Positions 1 to 9,000 of a stretch of 38,963 bases of DNA are shown in pieces. Both the position numbers and the translations under genes were made by a program. The stretch is from an uncultured Flavobacteriales bacterium (GTDB lineage: Bacteria > Bacteroidota > Bacteroidia > Flavobacteriales_G > Salibacteraceae). Numbering within the stretch: position 1 is the first letter of the stretch; every line of letters begins with the position of its first letter. Below the pieces are notes generated by a model that saw only the letters and a list, made by a program, of their open reading frames with translations, did no database searches and was not told the DNA's origin. Location: positions 1 to 38,963 of the forward strand of contig CALCCE010000019.1 in the NCBI GenBank assembly GCA_937899835.1. Reading direction: 5' to 3'.

Positions 1-3000
1 GCTTGGTGCGTTTTTGCTTGTAATTGCTGTGCCGTATCCAGTTGATTTTGAAGGGCCAATACCTGTTGTTGCACGGCTGCATTTTCAGTTTGTGATTGCT
101 GCCATTGGATGTTAAAACTGGCCAGCTTGCCTTCTAACTCACCGATGTGTTGCCGGTGATTGGCCTCTTGCTCCTGCAATGTGGCCACCTGTTGTCGTTC
201 AGCTTGCAACGCCTCTCTTTGTTGCTGTTCTTTTGCTTTGGAAGTTTCCAGGCTGGCCAATAAAAGTTGTTGCTGGGTTTGGTGCAATTGCTCGGCCGCC
301 AAAAGTGTGTTTACCCGATTTTCCAGCTCCTTTTGCGCTTGCTGTTGCGATTGTTGCAATGCCTGTAGTGCTAGCAGTGAGTCAGTAAGCAAGGCTTGTT
401 CTTGTTGTAACGCTTTCACCGAGGAGTTACCTGCTACCACCTCGTGCTTAAGCGCATCCAACTCACGCTCAGCGTCCAAGGCTGCTTGTTGATACACTCC
501 AATTTTTTGTTCTGCCTTCTCACGATTTTCGTGTTCTAAGGCAAAGTTTTGGCGCAAGTCGTTCAGTTGTTGGTCACTGTTGGCTTGTTGCTGCTGCAGT
601 CCGGTTACCTGTTGTTGGAGGTCCTGCACCAACAGTTGTCGCTCGCGTACCTCGGTTTCTTTTGCTCTCACGAGGTCTTGCAATTCCTTCATTTGTGCAT
701 CCAGTTCCACATTTCCGGCATTGGAAGATTGCAGCGACTCGTGAAGTTGGGCAATGCGTTCTTGGTAGGCGACTGCAGTTCGGGCATTCACTTGCAATTC
801 GGCGGCCAGATCATTGCGCTCCCTTTCGGTAGTTTGTAGTTGGTTTTGCAGCAATTGAATGCGTTGGTCCGCACGAATGATTTGCTGTGCCAAATCATTG
901 TTTTTTGCCTCAACCTTGCCAACGCGTTCCTCCAACAACGCCTTGCGGTCGATTTGTTCTTCCAGTTGATGTTGGGTGGCGGCCAGGCTATTTTGCAACT
1001 GCATTTTTTCGCGGTCGAGTGCAGCGGCTTGTTTCTGGCTTTCTGCTAAAGATCTTTGAGTATTGAGGTGCTGTGCTTCCAGCGCCTCGTGCTCCCGTTT
1101 CCAAGATTGAACCGCAAGCCTTAATTGTCCGGCATCCTGCTCCGCAGCATCCAGCGCAAGCGCCAGTTTTGCCTCGCTTTGCTGCAATTGTTGCCGCTCT
1201 TGTTGCACGCCTTTCAAATCCAGTTGCGTGCTCAGCAGTTGGCTTTCTGTCGCTTGAAGTTGATCTTGCAATCGACTCCCCGCATCCTCGGCCGCCATCA
1301 TGCGCACTTTGGTTTGCTTCAAATTACTGTCCAGCAACAAGGTTTTTTCTCGGTAATGCTCCAAGTCTGCCTGTATGCGCGCCAGTTGCTGTGCCGTTTT
1401 TTGTGCCCCATCTATGGCCACTTTCCGTTCAGATTGGAGGCCTTGCAAGGCCGATTGGACCTGGGCCAATTGTTGGTTCAACTGTTCTTCCTGGGTCCGT
1501 ATGGTGTTGTATTCCGCTTTCAGTGACCACAATTGGTCTTGAGTTTTGCGAAGCTGGATTTCCAAGTCACTTTCCCGTTGGCGGGCATGGGCCAATTGGT
1601 CTTGTGCATTGACCTGATCCACTTGTTGGGAACGCAGGTGCTGCTTCGACTGGGCCAGTTCTTGTGAAAGGCGGTTTTTTTCCCGGTACCAGTGCAGCAA
1701 ACTGTCTCGGCTGGTTTGCAATTGCTGCTCCAGCTTTTCCACCTGTAGTGCTTGCTGCGCGAGGTCTTTACGGTATTGCTCAGCCTGCGGTTGAAGGGAT
1801 TGAAGTTTTTCGGAAAGCCCACGTTGTTGCGATTTCCATTCGGTCTCTTGGGTCTGCCAGGAAAGCAAAAGCGAATCCATTTGGCCTTTTCGGGAAACGG
1901 CTTCTTGCTGCGCAATATTCCTTTCAGCTTCCAGCGAGTTTACTTTTGCTTGCGCTAAAATGCGCTGCGCTTGCAGGTCGGACACTGAATCCTGAAGGGT
2001 CCATACCTGTGCATCCGACTTTTCAAGTGCTGCACTGGCAATGGACATTAGATTTCGCAGCAACACCACACTGTCTTGCAAATGGATGGCCTGGGTGTGC
2101 GCTTTTTCAATTTGCTGCGCCAAACGTTGTTGAAGCTGGGCTGCTTCTGCTTGTAAGCCAAACTGTTCCTCCAATTGCTCCGCCAGGGTTTGGGTAGAAT
2201 CGCGCAGACTTTGCTTCTCCGATTCAAGCTGTGCGAGACGTGCTGCTAAACCTTCTTCGCGTTGGGTTTGTCGCTCAAGTTGGGCTTTCAAAGCCACGAG
2301 TTTTCGGACTTCCAATTCCCGCTCGGCTATCAAAACCTTGTGTTTCAATTGCAAAGCCTCGTGTTGTTTCAACCAGCTACTGTCGGGGTCGGCGGATTTC
2401 AATTGCGCTTGCAAGGCATTGATCTGTTCCGATTGGCGGTAGACCTGTTGGTCGAGGGTTTGTATGGCTTGACGATGATTTTCCAATAAAGCCAACAATC
2501 CCGGGTCAGGAGAAGCCTCCTTTTGCGTGTATGCCAACGCTTGAACATCACTCAGCCGGTCTACGTCCTTAGGTTCCACTTGAACTGTGGTCGAAATGTC
2601 CGAATCCACAAACATGGGATTCAATTCAGGGGCGGTTTGTGTGCTGTCGAAATAGGCACGGAGGTTCAAAGCCGTTTCCCATTGGCGGTCGGGACCAGAA
2701 AATTGCACGACGACCCAAGTAGAAAAAGCACCATGAGGTGCTTGGGGTGGAAGCAAAACCTTAACGAAACCAAATTCACCGGGTGCGATGTTGGAGCGGG
2801 TGTGTACCCATTCCAGTTGTTGCGCTCCACTTTGAACCTGAGTCACCTGAATGTTGGTTTGCCCGGTGTTCTTGAAGAGAAAATCGTATTGAGCTATGGA
2901 GGAGCCTTGGCGCAGGGTGTCGAAATCGTGCTGAAGCCAGGCAAAATGCACGTCGGAAACCTGCCCGAAAAGGGGACTTATCAACAAACACCAGCCCAAT

Positions 3001-3059
3001 AGTACGAGCCACAGGGCTCGAAAGCTACTTTGAGGAAGAATGGATGCAAATCCGATCAT
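1..3059 (-). CDS. Secreted giant coiled-coil protein with N-terminal DUF1573-like domain (3' end outside window)
   Basis: The reading frame is open from an ATG at 3059 to the left edge, giving at least 1019 residues with no stop. Residues 1-32 form a signal peptide (hydrophobic core LWLVLLGWCLLISPLFG). Residues 35-140 resemble a DUF1573/Hydin-like Ig domain: DVHFAWLQHDFDTLRQG, then FLFKNTGQTNIQV, then IAPGEFGFVKV. After a short linker, everything from about residue 180 to the edge is Gln/Leu/Glu-rich heptad sequence, a continuous coiled coil of more than 800 residues. The gene is preceded by 198 bp of non-coding sequence. It is missed by ORF callers that need a stop because the C-terminus lies outside the window. 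The function is unknown. A secreted filament or envelope-spanning structural role is inference from architecture only. The family assignment of the N-terminal domain is moderate; the coding call is firm. Confidence 0.88.
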   Translation of the reverse strand, partial: MIGFASILPQSSFRALWLVLLGWCLLISPLFGQVSDVHFAWLQHDFDTLRQGSSIAQYDFLFKNTGQTNIQVTQVQSGAQQLEWVHTRSNIAPGEFGFVKVLLPPQAPHGAFSTWVVVQFSGPDRQWETALNLRAYFDSTQTAPELNPMFVDSDISTTVQVEPKDVDRLSDVQALAYTQKEASPDPGLLALLENHRQAIQTLDQQVYRQSEQINALQAQLKSADPDSSWLKQHEALQLKHKVLIAERELEVRKLVALKAQLERQTQREEGLAARLAQLESEKQSLRDSTQTLAEQLEEQFGLQAEAAQLQQRLAQQIEKAHTQAIHLQDSVVLLRNLMSIASAALEKSDAQVWTLQDSVSDLQAQRILAQAKVNSLEAERNIAQQEAVSRKGQMDSLLLSWQTQETEWKSQQRGLSEKLQSLQPQAEQYRKDLAQQALQVEKLEQQLQTSRDSLLHWYREKNRLSQELAQSKQHLRSQQVDQVNAQDQLAHARQRESDLEIQLRKTQDQLWSLKAEYNTIRTQEEQLNQQLAQVQSALQGLQSERKVAIDGAQKTAQQLARIQADLEHYREKTLLLDSNLKQTKVRMMAAEDAGSRLQDQLQATESQLLSTQLDLKGVQQERQQLQQSEAKLALALDAAEQDAGQLRLAVQSWKREHEALEAQHLNTQRSLAESQKQAAALDREKMQLQNSLAATQHQLEEQIDRKALLEERVGKVEAKNNDLAQQIIRADQRIQLLQNQLQTTERERNDLAAELQVNARTAVAYQERIAQLHESLQSSNAGNVELDAQMKELQDLVRAKETEVRERQLLVQDLQQQVTGLQQQQANSDQQLNDLRQNFALEHENREKAEQKIGVYQQAALDAERELDALKHEVVAGNSSVKALQQEQALLTDSLLALQALQQSQQQAQKELENRVNTLLAAEQLHQTQQQLLLASLETSKAKEQQQREALQAERQQVATLQEQEANHRQHIGELEGKLASFNIQWQQSQTENAAVQQQVLALQNQLDTAQQLQAKTHQ

Positions 3060-3095
3060 GTCGCTATAGGCCAGCGAATACAGCAATACATCCCT

Positions 3096-3110
3096 TTCAA
3101 GGGCCTTGAA
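3096..3110. repeat. Short dyad upstream of the coiled-coil gene
   Basis: TTCAAGG-G-CCTTGAA is a perfect inverted repeat of two 7-bp arms around one base. It lies 37 bp upstream of the ATG at 3059, in the 198-bp gap to the DUF819 gene. Position and symmetry fit a dimeric regulator site, but no partner is known. The rest of the gap shows no clear TAnnTTTG box and no terminator. Confidence 0.35.
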
Positions 3111-3257
3111 GGTGGATTTGTACTACAGAAGCGCTAAACTCAAAATAGCGAGAAGGACCACGGAAACACAAGCCTGTACCAGTGGTGAAAGAGAGGGTTA
3201 TCAACAACCCGGAAATTGTTTTGAACAGGCCGAGTTAGCAAGCTTTTTAGGGGTGCA

Positions 3258-4538
3258 TCAGGGGCTAACGTTGCGCATCATTTCGGCACAAACGATGGCG
3301 CCATAGGTACCCAGTGCATAGCCCAATACTGCCAGCAATACGCCCACCGGAGCCAATACCGGGCTAAAGGCAGAAGCCACCACCGGAGCCGATGCTGCGC
3401 CACCTACGTTGGCTTGGCTACCTACCGCAACGAAGAAGAAAGGAGCTCGAATGAGGAAAGCCACTAAAATCAGCAAGGTCACGTGCACGGCCATCCAAAT
3501 CAATCCAATGAGCAACAACCACTTGATGGTTTCCCAATTTTCAATGAGGGCGGCAAGGTCCATTTTCATCCCAATGGTAGCCACCAGAATGTAGATAAAA
3601 ACACTGCCAATTTTGCTTGCTCCGGAGCCTTCGAGGTTTCTTGCGGAGGTAAAAGAAAGCAATACACCTACGGTAGTGGCAATCACAATCAGCCAGAAAA
3701 AACCGCTTTGCAGCGAAGCAAAGTTGCCATTAGGATCGATGTTGCTCTCCATAATAGGAGTGATGAGGTCGCTGCCAAAATGCGCCAGACCAGTGGCACC
3801 AAAACCTACCGCCAGGATTAAAAACAGGCTGGTAGTAGTGGGAATTCGGGCCGAAGACAAACTGAAGTTTTCCATTTTCGTCCGCAGAGAGTCGATGGCC
3901 GAAGTATTGGATTTGAGCAATTTATCGAGTTTTCCGGTTGCTCCTGCACCAATGAGCAGGAACATCATCCAGAAGTTGGCCACAAAAATATCAACCAACA
4001 ACATTGCCGAGAAAAGGTCATCATCTACCGAATACACCTCTTTCATCGCAGCCTGATTGGCTCCACCACCGATCCAACTACCGGCCACAGTGGCTAAACC
4101 GCGCCACAATTCCATCCCTTCTCCCGAGGCCTGAAAAACTTCGGGCGCGATGCCGGATACAATCCAAATGGCAGCCGGACCGCCGACTACAATCCCAATG
4201 GTGGCCGTCAAAAACATCACCAAGGCTCTGGGTCCCAAATTGATTACTCCTTTGAGGTCGATGCTCACGCAGAGCAACACCAAACTGGCGGGCAACAAAT
4301 AGCGCGAAGCCACAAAATAGAGTTTCGATCCTTCGGAAGGAATGATGCCCAGCGAACTCAACAGTGCAGGCAAAAAGTAGCACAACAGCAGCGAGGGGAC
4401 GAATTTGTAAAACTTTTGAAAGAAAGGCGCCTTGGAGCTGGAAGTGGCAAATACCAGGGCCAAAACGAGTATCAGTACCCCCAATACGGAGGCATCATTG
4501 GTCAATAAAGGGGCGGCAACTTGTTCAGCTTCTTCCAT
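3258..4538 (-). CDS. DUF819 family integral membrane protein
   Basis: The 426-aa product is almost entirely hydrophobic, with about ten membrane spans. It matches the DUF819 (YjcL-like) family in length and in its internal motifs: GSWIGGGANQAAMKEVY near residue 155 and GSQANVGGAASAPVVASAF near residue 375. These two Gly/Ala-rich inverted-repeat halves resemble those of ion/substrate transporters. The substrate is not known for the family. The ATG start at 4538 gives a short cytosolic N-terminus before the first span. It stands alone, with a terminator hairpin upstream and a 198-bp gap downstream, so it is probably monocistronic. The family call is good; a transport role is inference. Confidence 0.9.
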   Translation of the reverse strand: MEEAEQVAAPLLTNDASVLGVLILVLALVFATSSSKAPFFQKFYKFVPSLLLCYFLPALLSSLGIIPSEGSKLYFVASRYLLPASLVLLCVSIDLKGVINLGPRALVMFLTATIGIVVGGPAAIWIVSGIAPEVFQASGEGMELWRGLATVAGSWIGGGANQAAMKEVYSVDDDLFSAMLLVDIFVANFWMMFLLIGAGATGKLDKLLKSNTSAIDSLRTKMENFSLSSARIPTTTSLFLILAVGFGATGLAHFGSDLITPIMESNIDPNGNFASLQSGFFWLIVIATTVGVLLSFTSARNLEGSGASKIGSVFIYILVATIGMKMDLAALIENWETIKWLLLIGLIWMAVHVTLLILVAFLIRAPFFFVAVGSQANVGGAASAPVVASAFSPVLAPVGVLLAVLGYALGTYGAIVCAEMMRNVSP

Positions 4539-4591
4539 GTTCGTCGATTTCGGGCCAAAATAGGAAAAAAATCCTCCTGGTGAGTTGCAAC

Positions 4592-4623
4592 AAAGCCCAG
4601 CCGCTGAGGAGCGGTTGGGCTTT
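4592..4623 (-). terminator. Rho-independent terminator of the 7860-4671 operon
   Basis: Fourteen-base arms (AAAGCCCAGCCGCT and AGCGGTTGGGCTTT) with one G-T wobble surround a 4-base loop, followed on the minus strand by TTTGTT. It lies 47 bp after the stop codon at 4671 and before the DUF819 start, so it ends the upstream operon. Confidence 0.75.
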
Positions 4624-4670
4624 GGAAAGGTTGGGGTTAAGGGAGTGTAGGCGGGTGTGCGGGCAGGTAT

Positions 4671-5384
4671 TTAGAGCAGGTAGCCGAGCGGAAAAATGGT
4701 ATCTCCGTCAAAAACTTCCACGAGTGCTAAAAGAGGAAAGTCGGCCACGATGGTGAAGAAGAGCGAACAGCCAATCATGAAAAAAACGGCTCCTGCGTAG
4801 ACCATGGGTTGCGAAAAGACGGGTGTTTTGCGCAATTCAATCACCGCCCATCCGGGCAAACGAGCCGTGGAAGCCTCCGGGTTCATGTAAGCGTTGCGTT
4901 GGTGCTGCTTGAGCTGTCGGATGGCATGCGTTTGAAAAATCAGGAAGATACCCGGTGCCAAAAGTGGAAAACCGAATTGAGGCAACAGGCCAATGCCAAG
5001 CAAGGAAATGGGCGAAAAAAATTGAATAACCAGCACCAAATTGATGAACAGGCCCACCACAGTACCGATACTGACTAACCAGATTACTTCTGGTGCCAAC
5101 TGTTGGAGGTACAAGCGAACCGCCCAGTAACAGCTGATGTAGAAGATGAATAAGACCATCAAAAGTGCAAACAACCGAACATCGAAGGGTTTGAAATCTG
5201 ATTTGAAAATGAAGACATAAATGCAACCCACTACGGGTGTTATACCGCACCAGAAAACCTCTGTCCAATTGACATCGGGTGTCTTCCCAGCTCTGAGGGT
5301 GGCACCACTATTGGATAAGTGAACGGCAGTAAACCAAGCGATGAAACTGAGGACTAGCCAACAGAAAATGCTAAATGCGACCAT
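4671..5384 (-). CDS. Hypothetical membrane protein, last gene of a three-gene operon
   Basis: The 237-aa product has about six hydrophobic segments, including the N-terminal span (FSIFCWLVLSFIAWFTAVHL), a pair around residues 70-125, and one near 200-220. I recognise no domain. The start at 5384 overlaps the end of the upstream EEP gene (stop at 5371) by 14 bp, which suggests translational coupling and a shared transcript. A strong terminator follows. Its job is unknown; context suggests it works with the membrane-anchored EEP protein and the DUF4173-like protein. Confidence 0.8.
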   Translation of the reverse strand: MVAFSIFCWLVLSFIAWFTAVHLSNSGATLRAGKTPDVNWTEVFWCGITPVVGCIYVFIFKSDFKPFDVRLFALLMVLFIFYISCYWAVRLYLQQLAPEVIWLVSIGTVVGLFINLVLVIQFFSPISLLGIGLLPQFGFPLLAPGIFLIFQTHAIRQLKQHQRNAYMNPEASTARLPGWAVIELRKTPVFSQPMVYAGAVFFMIGCSLFFTIVADFPLLALVEVFDGDTIFPLGYLL

Positions 5385-6342
5385 GGTTGGTAGATTGAAG
5401 TTGGGTTAAGAAAGTTTCGCTCCAGTCGTAGTGTCCAATCACACCAAGGTGGTCTGATCCGGTTCCTGAGATGGTGTTGAAGGCGCGGCAACGCAACTCC
5501 TCGGAGTGGAAAATGTAATCGAGCGGAATAGCCAGGGGAGCACACCAGGAAGGGTAGGTAGAGGCCAGGTTTTTTCGGCTGTCCATCAATTCAGTTTGTT
5601 GACCGTAATCCAGAATGGCCGGGTCCCAGGGCACAATATTGTAATCGCCAAAGGTGATGGTGGGCCCAGAAAGTAGTCGTACCCGCTGGGCCAGCAGTTG
5701 CAAATGGTCGTTGCGCAGTCGGAAATTGGAAGGTGAAGTAGGCGCTTTGGTATGGGAAGCAATGAATGCAATCGATCGATCGGGAAGCTGAATGCTGCCC
5801 TGTAAATTCACCATTTCTTTCCAGTAAAACTCCTCCACCTGCTTCAAGGGATACTTAGAAAAAACGGCCAATCCATAGCAATTTTGGTCGCGGGCCACCG
5901 AAACGTAATAAGGAAACTGGTCTTTTAACCCTTTCACCAGCGCACGTTCCCAATCGGAATCAATTTCCTGGAAAGACAACACGTCGGCGTTGGTGTCTCT
6001 TGCCGCAGCTACGGTAAGTTCTCTTTTGAGGTTGTATTTCAAAACGTTGAAATGCGCCACACTCAAGGCTTCGGTGCCTTCGGTAGGAGGAGATGAAAAA
6101 TGAAGCAATGGCGGGAGGCTTGCTTGCAGCAATACAATACAAACCAGCGCAACCAAGACCAATGACAGTTGTTGGCGCCAAAGCCAATAGGCAGCCAAAC
6201 CCGCAATTACAAAGAGGAATTGAACTGCAAAGGAGCGGAAAAGCATGGTGAGAAACCCACCGGGAAAAGCCATGAGGTAGAGGGTGATTCCCAAAAGTAA
6301 GAGGGCAGAAAGCCAGGGGAGGAGGGAGCGAAGGTTTTTCAT
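5371..6342 (-). CDS. Membrane-anchored endonuclease/exonuclease/phosphatase (EEP) family protein
   Basis: The 323-aa product begins with three membrane spans (about residues 5-27, 37-55 and 58-80), followed by an EEP catalytic domain. The metal and catalytic signatures are visible: FNV with Asn99, SFQEID with Glu126, SHTKAP with His197, GDYN with Asp233/Asn235 (usually GDFN), PLDYIF with Asp275, and GSDHLG with Asp297/His298. The active-site set is therefore complete. EEP enzymes cleave phosphodiesters in DNA, RNA or lipids; the substrate cannot be told here. Topology places the domain outside the cytoplasmic membrane if the N-terminus is inside. It starts 9 bp after the upstream gene and overlaps the downstream gene by 14 bp. 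Confidence 0.9.
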   Translation of the reverse strand: MKNLRSLLPWLSALLLLGITLYLMAFPGGFLTMLFRSFAVQFLFVIAGLAAYWLWRQQLSLVLVALVCIVLLQASLPPLLHFSSPPTEGTEALSVAHFNVLKYNLKRELTVAAARDTNADVLSFQEIDSDWERALVKGLKDQFPYYVSVARDQNCYGLAVFSKYPLKQVEEFYWKEMVNLQGSIQLPDRSIAFIASHTKAPTSPSNFRLRNDHLQLLAQRVRLLSGPTITFGDYNIVPWDPAILDYGQQTELMDSRKNLASTYPSWCAPLAIPLDYIFHSEELRCRAFNTISGTGSDHLGVIGHYDWSETFLTQLQSTNHGRI

Positions 6343-6351
6343 AGTTAGGAG

Positions 6352-7860
6352 TTATGGTCGGGCAGAAATGGCAGGTTGAACACCAGTTGGATAAGCATCC
6401 TCCAGTATTTCCTCAGCGATTGTCCGGTTACTATGAGCATTGACCGACCAAGAGGGCCATCCGGTTAAAAACAAATCGTTGTCAAGGGTATGGGCAAGGT
6501 TGGTGACATAAGTAGAAGAAACATACAAGGGATCATGGATAGCGTTGTGGCGTTGGGCATGGGCTGCGATTTGCGCCAAATTTCCCGGGCCAATTTGGCG
6601 CAGATACCGCCAGTCGGGCATTTCTTGTTTCACTTCAGCAGCATGCAGGTTGTAGCGCGTCACAAGGTTGGTCCAGTCCACTACCGAGGCCAACAGCAGA
6701 CACACCAGTGCGGCTTCGCTAAACCGACGAATCAAAAACCAGGTAGACTTGCGCTCCACCACTTTCCAAAACATCAAAGCGAATCCAATGATGGCTAGCA
6801 ATAGCCACACCATCACACCGATGCGCTTGTAGGTAAGTCCCAAAGCTTCGATGTATTGGAAATTGCGGGCCATGGTAAATCCAATCAACAATAGGTTTTG
6901 AAACATCCACACGTAGGCCAGGCCCTTAAGCCACAGGTTTTGCCGAAAGAAATTGAGCTCGCCTTTGAAGAAAAAGAGTAGGATGAGAATGACCAGAACA
7001 ATGCTCATCATGAGGGTGCCTACCCCTTCGTGCACCAACTCCATGTAAGAAACACCTCCCGGCAAGGCGCGGTCGCCCAGCCAAAAAATGGCATCGGTGA
7101 GGTTGACCAGTAACAACAAAAAGTTGAGCAGCACCAGCAAAAACACCCCGAACCACATTTCCTGGTGCAGTTGGAAAAATGAAAAAGAAGCTTTCCCAGA
7201 AAACAAGCGAGGGTTGAGGCGGTTGTTGGCCAGACGGTCGATGCGCACCAAGCGGCCCTTGAGACGAGGAAACCAAAGCCCCGAAATCAAAGTGAAAATC
7301 AGCAAGGTGAAAAAGGTGTGTCCCCAAGACCAGAAATTGAACTCGAAATGCTCAATAAGGGTAGCGAAAGCAGGGTTGGAAGAACGATAGAGTGCTAAGA
7401 AAAGCAACCCGATGACGGTGGGAGCCAGTAGAAAGACCAGAATACCGGTGGTGCTCAACCCAATTTTGGCAGCAGGTGAAGCCAGCTGTTTTTTCTGGAG
7501 TGCATTGAATTGGGCAAATAGCGTGAAAGGCGCTAATACTGCCGAAACAAGTCCAGTTAAAAAACTCCACAATACCGATAGCCGGGGAGCGATGGTAAGG
7601 GTACCCAGCAAAAGAAGCCCCACCAGCAGTCCGATGAAAGCCAGGTTAGAACCGTGCCATACACCACCAATACCCGATGCGATCACCAAGCCAATGGAAA
7701 GCCACCAGCGCACCCGATGGCCGGTTTCCTGGTTTTTCCAAGCCATGAGCATTGCGAACAATACGCCAGATACCAAGAGGTTGATGCCAAAAACTTCTCC
7801 ATAAAACAAAGTGGTGCCTAAAAAAGATAGACCTAAGAGGAGCAGAAGTTGATTTTTCAT
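6352..7860 (-). CDS. DUF4173-like polytopic membrane protein
   Basis: The 502-aa product has around a dozen membrane spans. The central and C-terminal part (SYMELVHEGVGTLMMSIVL, then FQYIEALGLTYKRIGVMVWL and FWKVVERKSTWFL) resembles the DUF4173/DUF4153 group of uncharacterised membrane proteins. The last 100 residues are soluble, with an HAAEV...DWRYLRQIGP segment. It is the first gene of the operon and is read from the promoter at 7896-7926. The ATG at 7860 follows that promoter by a short leader. The function is unknown. Confidence 0.85.
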   Translation of the reverse strand: MKNQLLLLLGLSFLGTTLFYGEVFGINLLVSGVLFAMLMAWKNQETGHRVRWWLSIGLVIASGIGGVWHGSNLAFIGLLVGLLLLGTLTIAPRLSVLWSFLTGLVSAVLAPFTLFAQFNALQKKQLASPAAKIGLSTTGILVFLLAPTVIGLLFLALYRSSNPAFATLIEHFEFNFWSWGHTFFTLLIFTLISGLWFPRLKGRLVRIDRLANNRLNPRLFSGKASFSFFQLHQEMWFGVFLLVLLNFLLLLVNLTDAIFWLGDRALPGGVSYMELVHEGVGTLMMSIVLVILILLFFFKGELNFFRQNLWLKGLAYVWMFQNLLLIGFTMARNFQYIEALGLTYKRIGVMVWLLLAIIGFALMFWKVVERKSTWFLIRRFSEAALVCLLLASVVDWTNLVTRYNLHAAEVKQEMPDWRYLRQIGPGNLAQIAAHAQRHNAIHDPLYVSSTYVTNLAHTLDNDLFLTGWPSWSVNAHSNRTIAEEILEDAYPTGVQPAISARP

Positions 7861-7895
7861 TGAAAGTATATGTTTAATCAGAGTACTTTGTAATT

Positions 7896-7926
7896 CAAAG
7901 TTAACAACAAATCAAAAAACGCCAAG
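7896..7926 (-). promoter_or_regulatory. Bacteroidota-type promoter for the 7860-4671 operon
   Basis: On the minus strand, CTTG (7926-7923), a 19-bp spacer and TAACTTTG (7903-7896) match the Bacteroidota -33 TTG/TTTG and -7 TAnnTTTG elements with ideal spacing. Transcription would start near 7890, leaving a leader of about 30 nt before the ATG at 7860. This is the best promoter match in the window. Confidence 0.65.
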
Positions 7927-8033
7927 CTTTAAAGCCTATTGTGTGCACCGAAAAAAATGTGAAATAACCGGAGAAGTCGCCTCAAAAGTGTCCCTAAGGG
8001 TGCAGGAACAGTGAAATGGGAGAGATAAAAAAA

Positions 8034-8999
8034 TTACGGAGTAGGCGCTTCTTCTCCCTGGTAATGCTCGTAGAGCTCTTTGGCCAGGTTGCTCATAATC
8101 TCAACCAGGGAATCGGGCGCCAAAACCCGCACTTTATTGCCGTATTGAATCAACCAGCGGCCCAACGTTTCCAGGTAGGGATGCGAAAAGCGCAGTTCAG
8201 CTTCGTCCCCCAAATTTTTTTCCGACACAAACCCCATGTAGTATTTCGCCTCCTGGTAAAAGGGGCGTATCGAATGGTGAAACCGCACCACAGCCGTTTC
8301 CAAATCCACTTCATAGGATTCGCGTTGCAGGTATTCTTCCAAGGTAATACGTGCTTTTGGATCGTAAGCCTCAGCAAGCAAGTCCAAATGTTCAATCCTA
8401 CTCACCCGAAAATCGCGGTAATCGTCACGCAATTGGCAATAGCCGATCAGGTGCCAGTGGCCGATGTAGTGCAGCAACCCCAGCGGCTCGATGTTCCGGT
8501 CGGTCGCTACGCCACGCCGGTTGCCGTTGTAGCGCAGTTGCAAACACCGTTTTTCAGCCAAGGCTCGTTGAATTTCAGGCAAGAACCGTCCCGTCATGTT
8601 GCTCTGGTTGGGGCTTTGCTTCACCTGAATGGCAGGAATAAGGCTTTCCAAATGATCCCGATCCGGCTCAGGCAGCACCGAGCGAATTTTGTGCAAAGCC
8701 GATTCGCTGTGTTCTTGCACGCCAGCATCGGTATAGCGTTGCGCCAACACATGGCTCATCATCAGGGCGCTGGCCTCCTCACGCGTGAGGTGTACCGGTG
8801 GCAATTGATACCCTTCAACAAGGTAGTAACCCAAACCCACCTCCGCTCCAATGGGCACCCCAGCCTCTTCCAAGGAACGAATGTCGCGGTAAACCGTTCG
8901 AATGCTCACCTCAAACCGTTCGGCCAAGGCTTGCGCAGTCACTACTTTCTGGCTTTGCAGTCGGATTAGAATTGCTTGAAGACGGTCGAGACGGTTCAA
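8034..8999 (-). CDS. WYL-domain transcriptional regulator (YafY family, DeoR-type HTH)
   Basis: The 321-aa product has an N-terminal winged helix-turn-helix (residues 5-60, AQALAERFEVSIRTVYRDIR) and a WYL ligand-sensing domain (about 140-215, with RNIEPLGLLHYIGHWHLIGY). A C-terminal WCX-like extension follows. The start is a TTG at 8999: an in-frame TGA lies two codons upstream, and the resulting N-terminus MNRLDRLQAIL matches the usual beginning of this family, so no ATG start is available without losing the HTH. Two overlapping dyads directly upstream (9001-9037) suggest autoregulation. Targets are unknown. Confidence 0.92.
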   Translation of the reverse strand: MNRLDRLQAILIRLQSQKVVTAQALAERFEVSIRTVYRDIRSLEEAGVPIGAEVGLGYYLVEGYQLPPVHLTREEASALMMSHVLAQRYTDAGVQEHSESALHKIRSVLPEPDRDHLESLIPAIQVKQSPNQSNMTGRFLPEIQRALAEKRCLQLRYNGNRRGVATDRNIEPLGLLHYIGHWHLIGYCQLRDDYRDFRVSRIEHLDLLAEAYDPKARITLEEYLQRESYEVDLETAVVRFHHSIRPFYQEAKYYMGFVSEKNLGDEAELRFSHPYLETLGRWLIQYGNKVRVLAPDSLVEIMSNLAKELYEHYQGEEAPTP

Positions 9000-9000
9000 T

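Noticed and set aside
1520-1915. 131-codon minus-strand frame
   Set aside because: Lies in another frame of the coiled-coil gene and has no domain; the main frame is continuous here.
160-2489. Series of plus-strand frames (Cys/Leu/Phe-rich) in the first 2.5 kb
   Set aside because: They are shadows of the Gln-rich minus-strand coiled-coil gene, which stays open through the whole region; Gln codons read backwards give Leu, Cys and Val strings.
8016-8969. 317-codon plus-strand frame over the WYL regulator
   Set aside because: Antisense shadow; the minus-strand product has clear HTH and WYL domains, while this frame has no family features.
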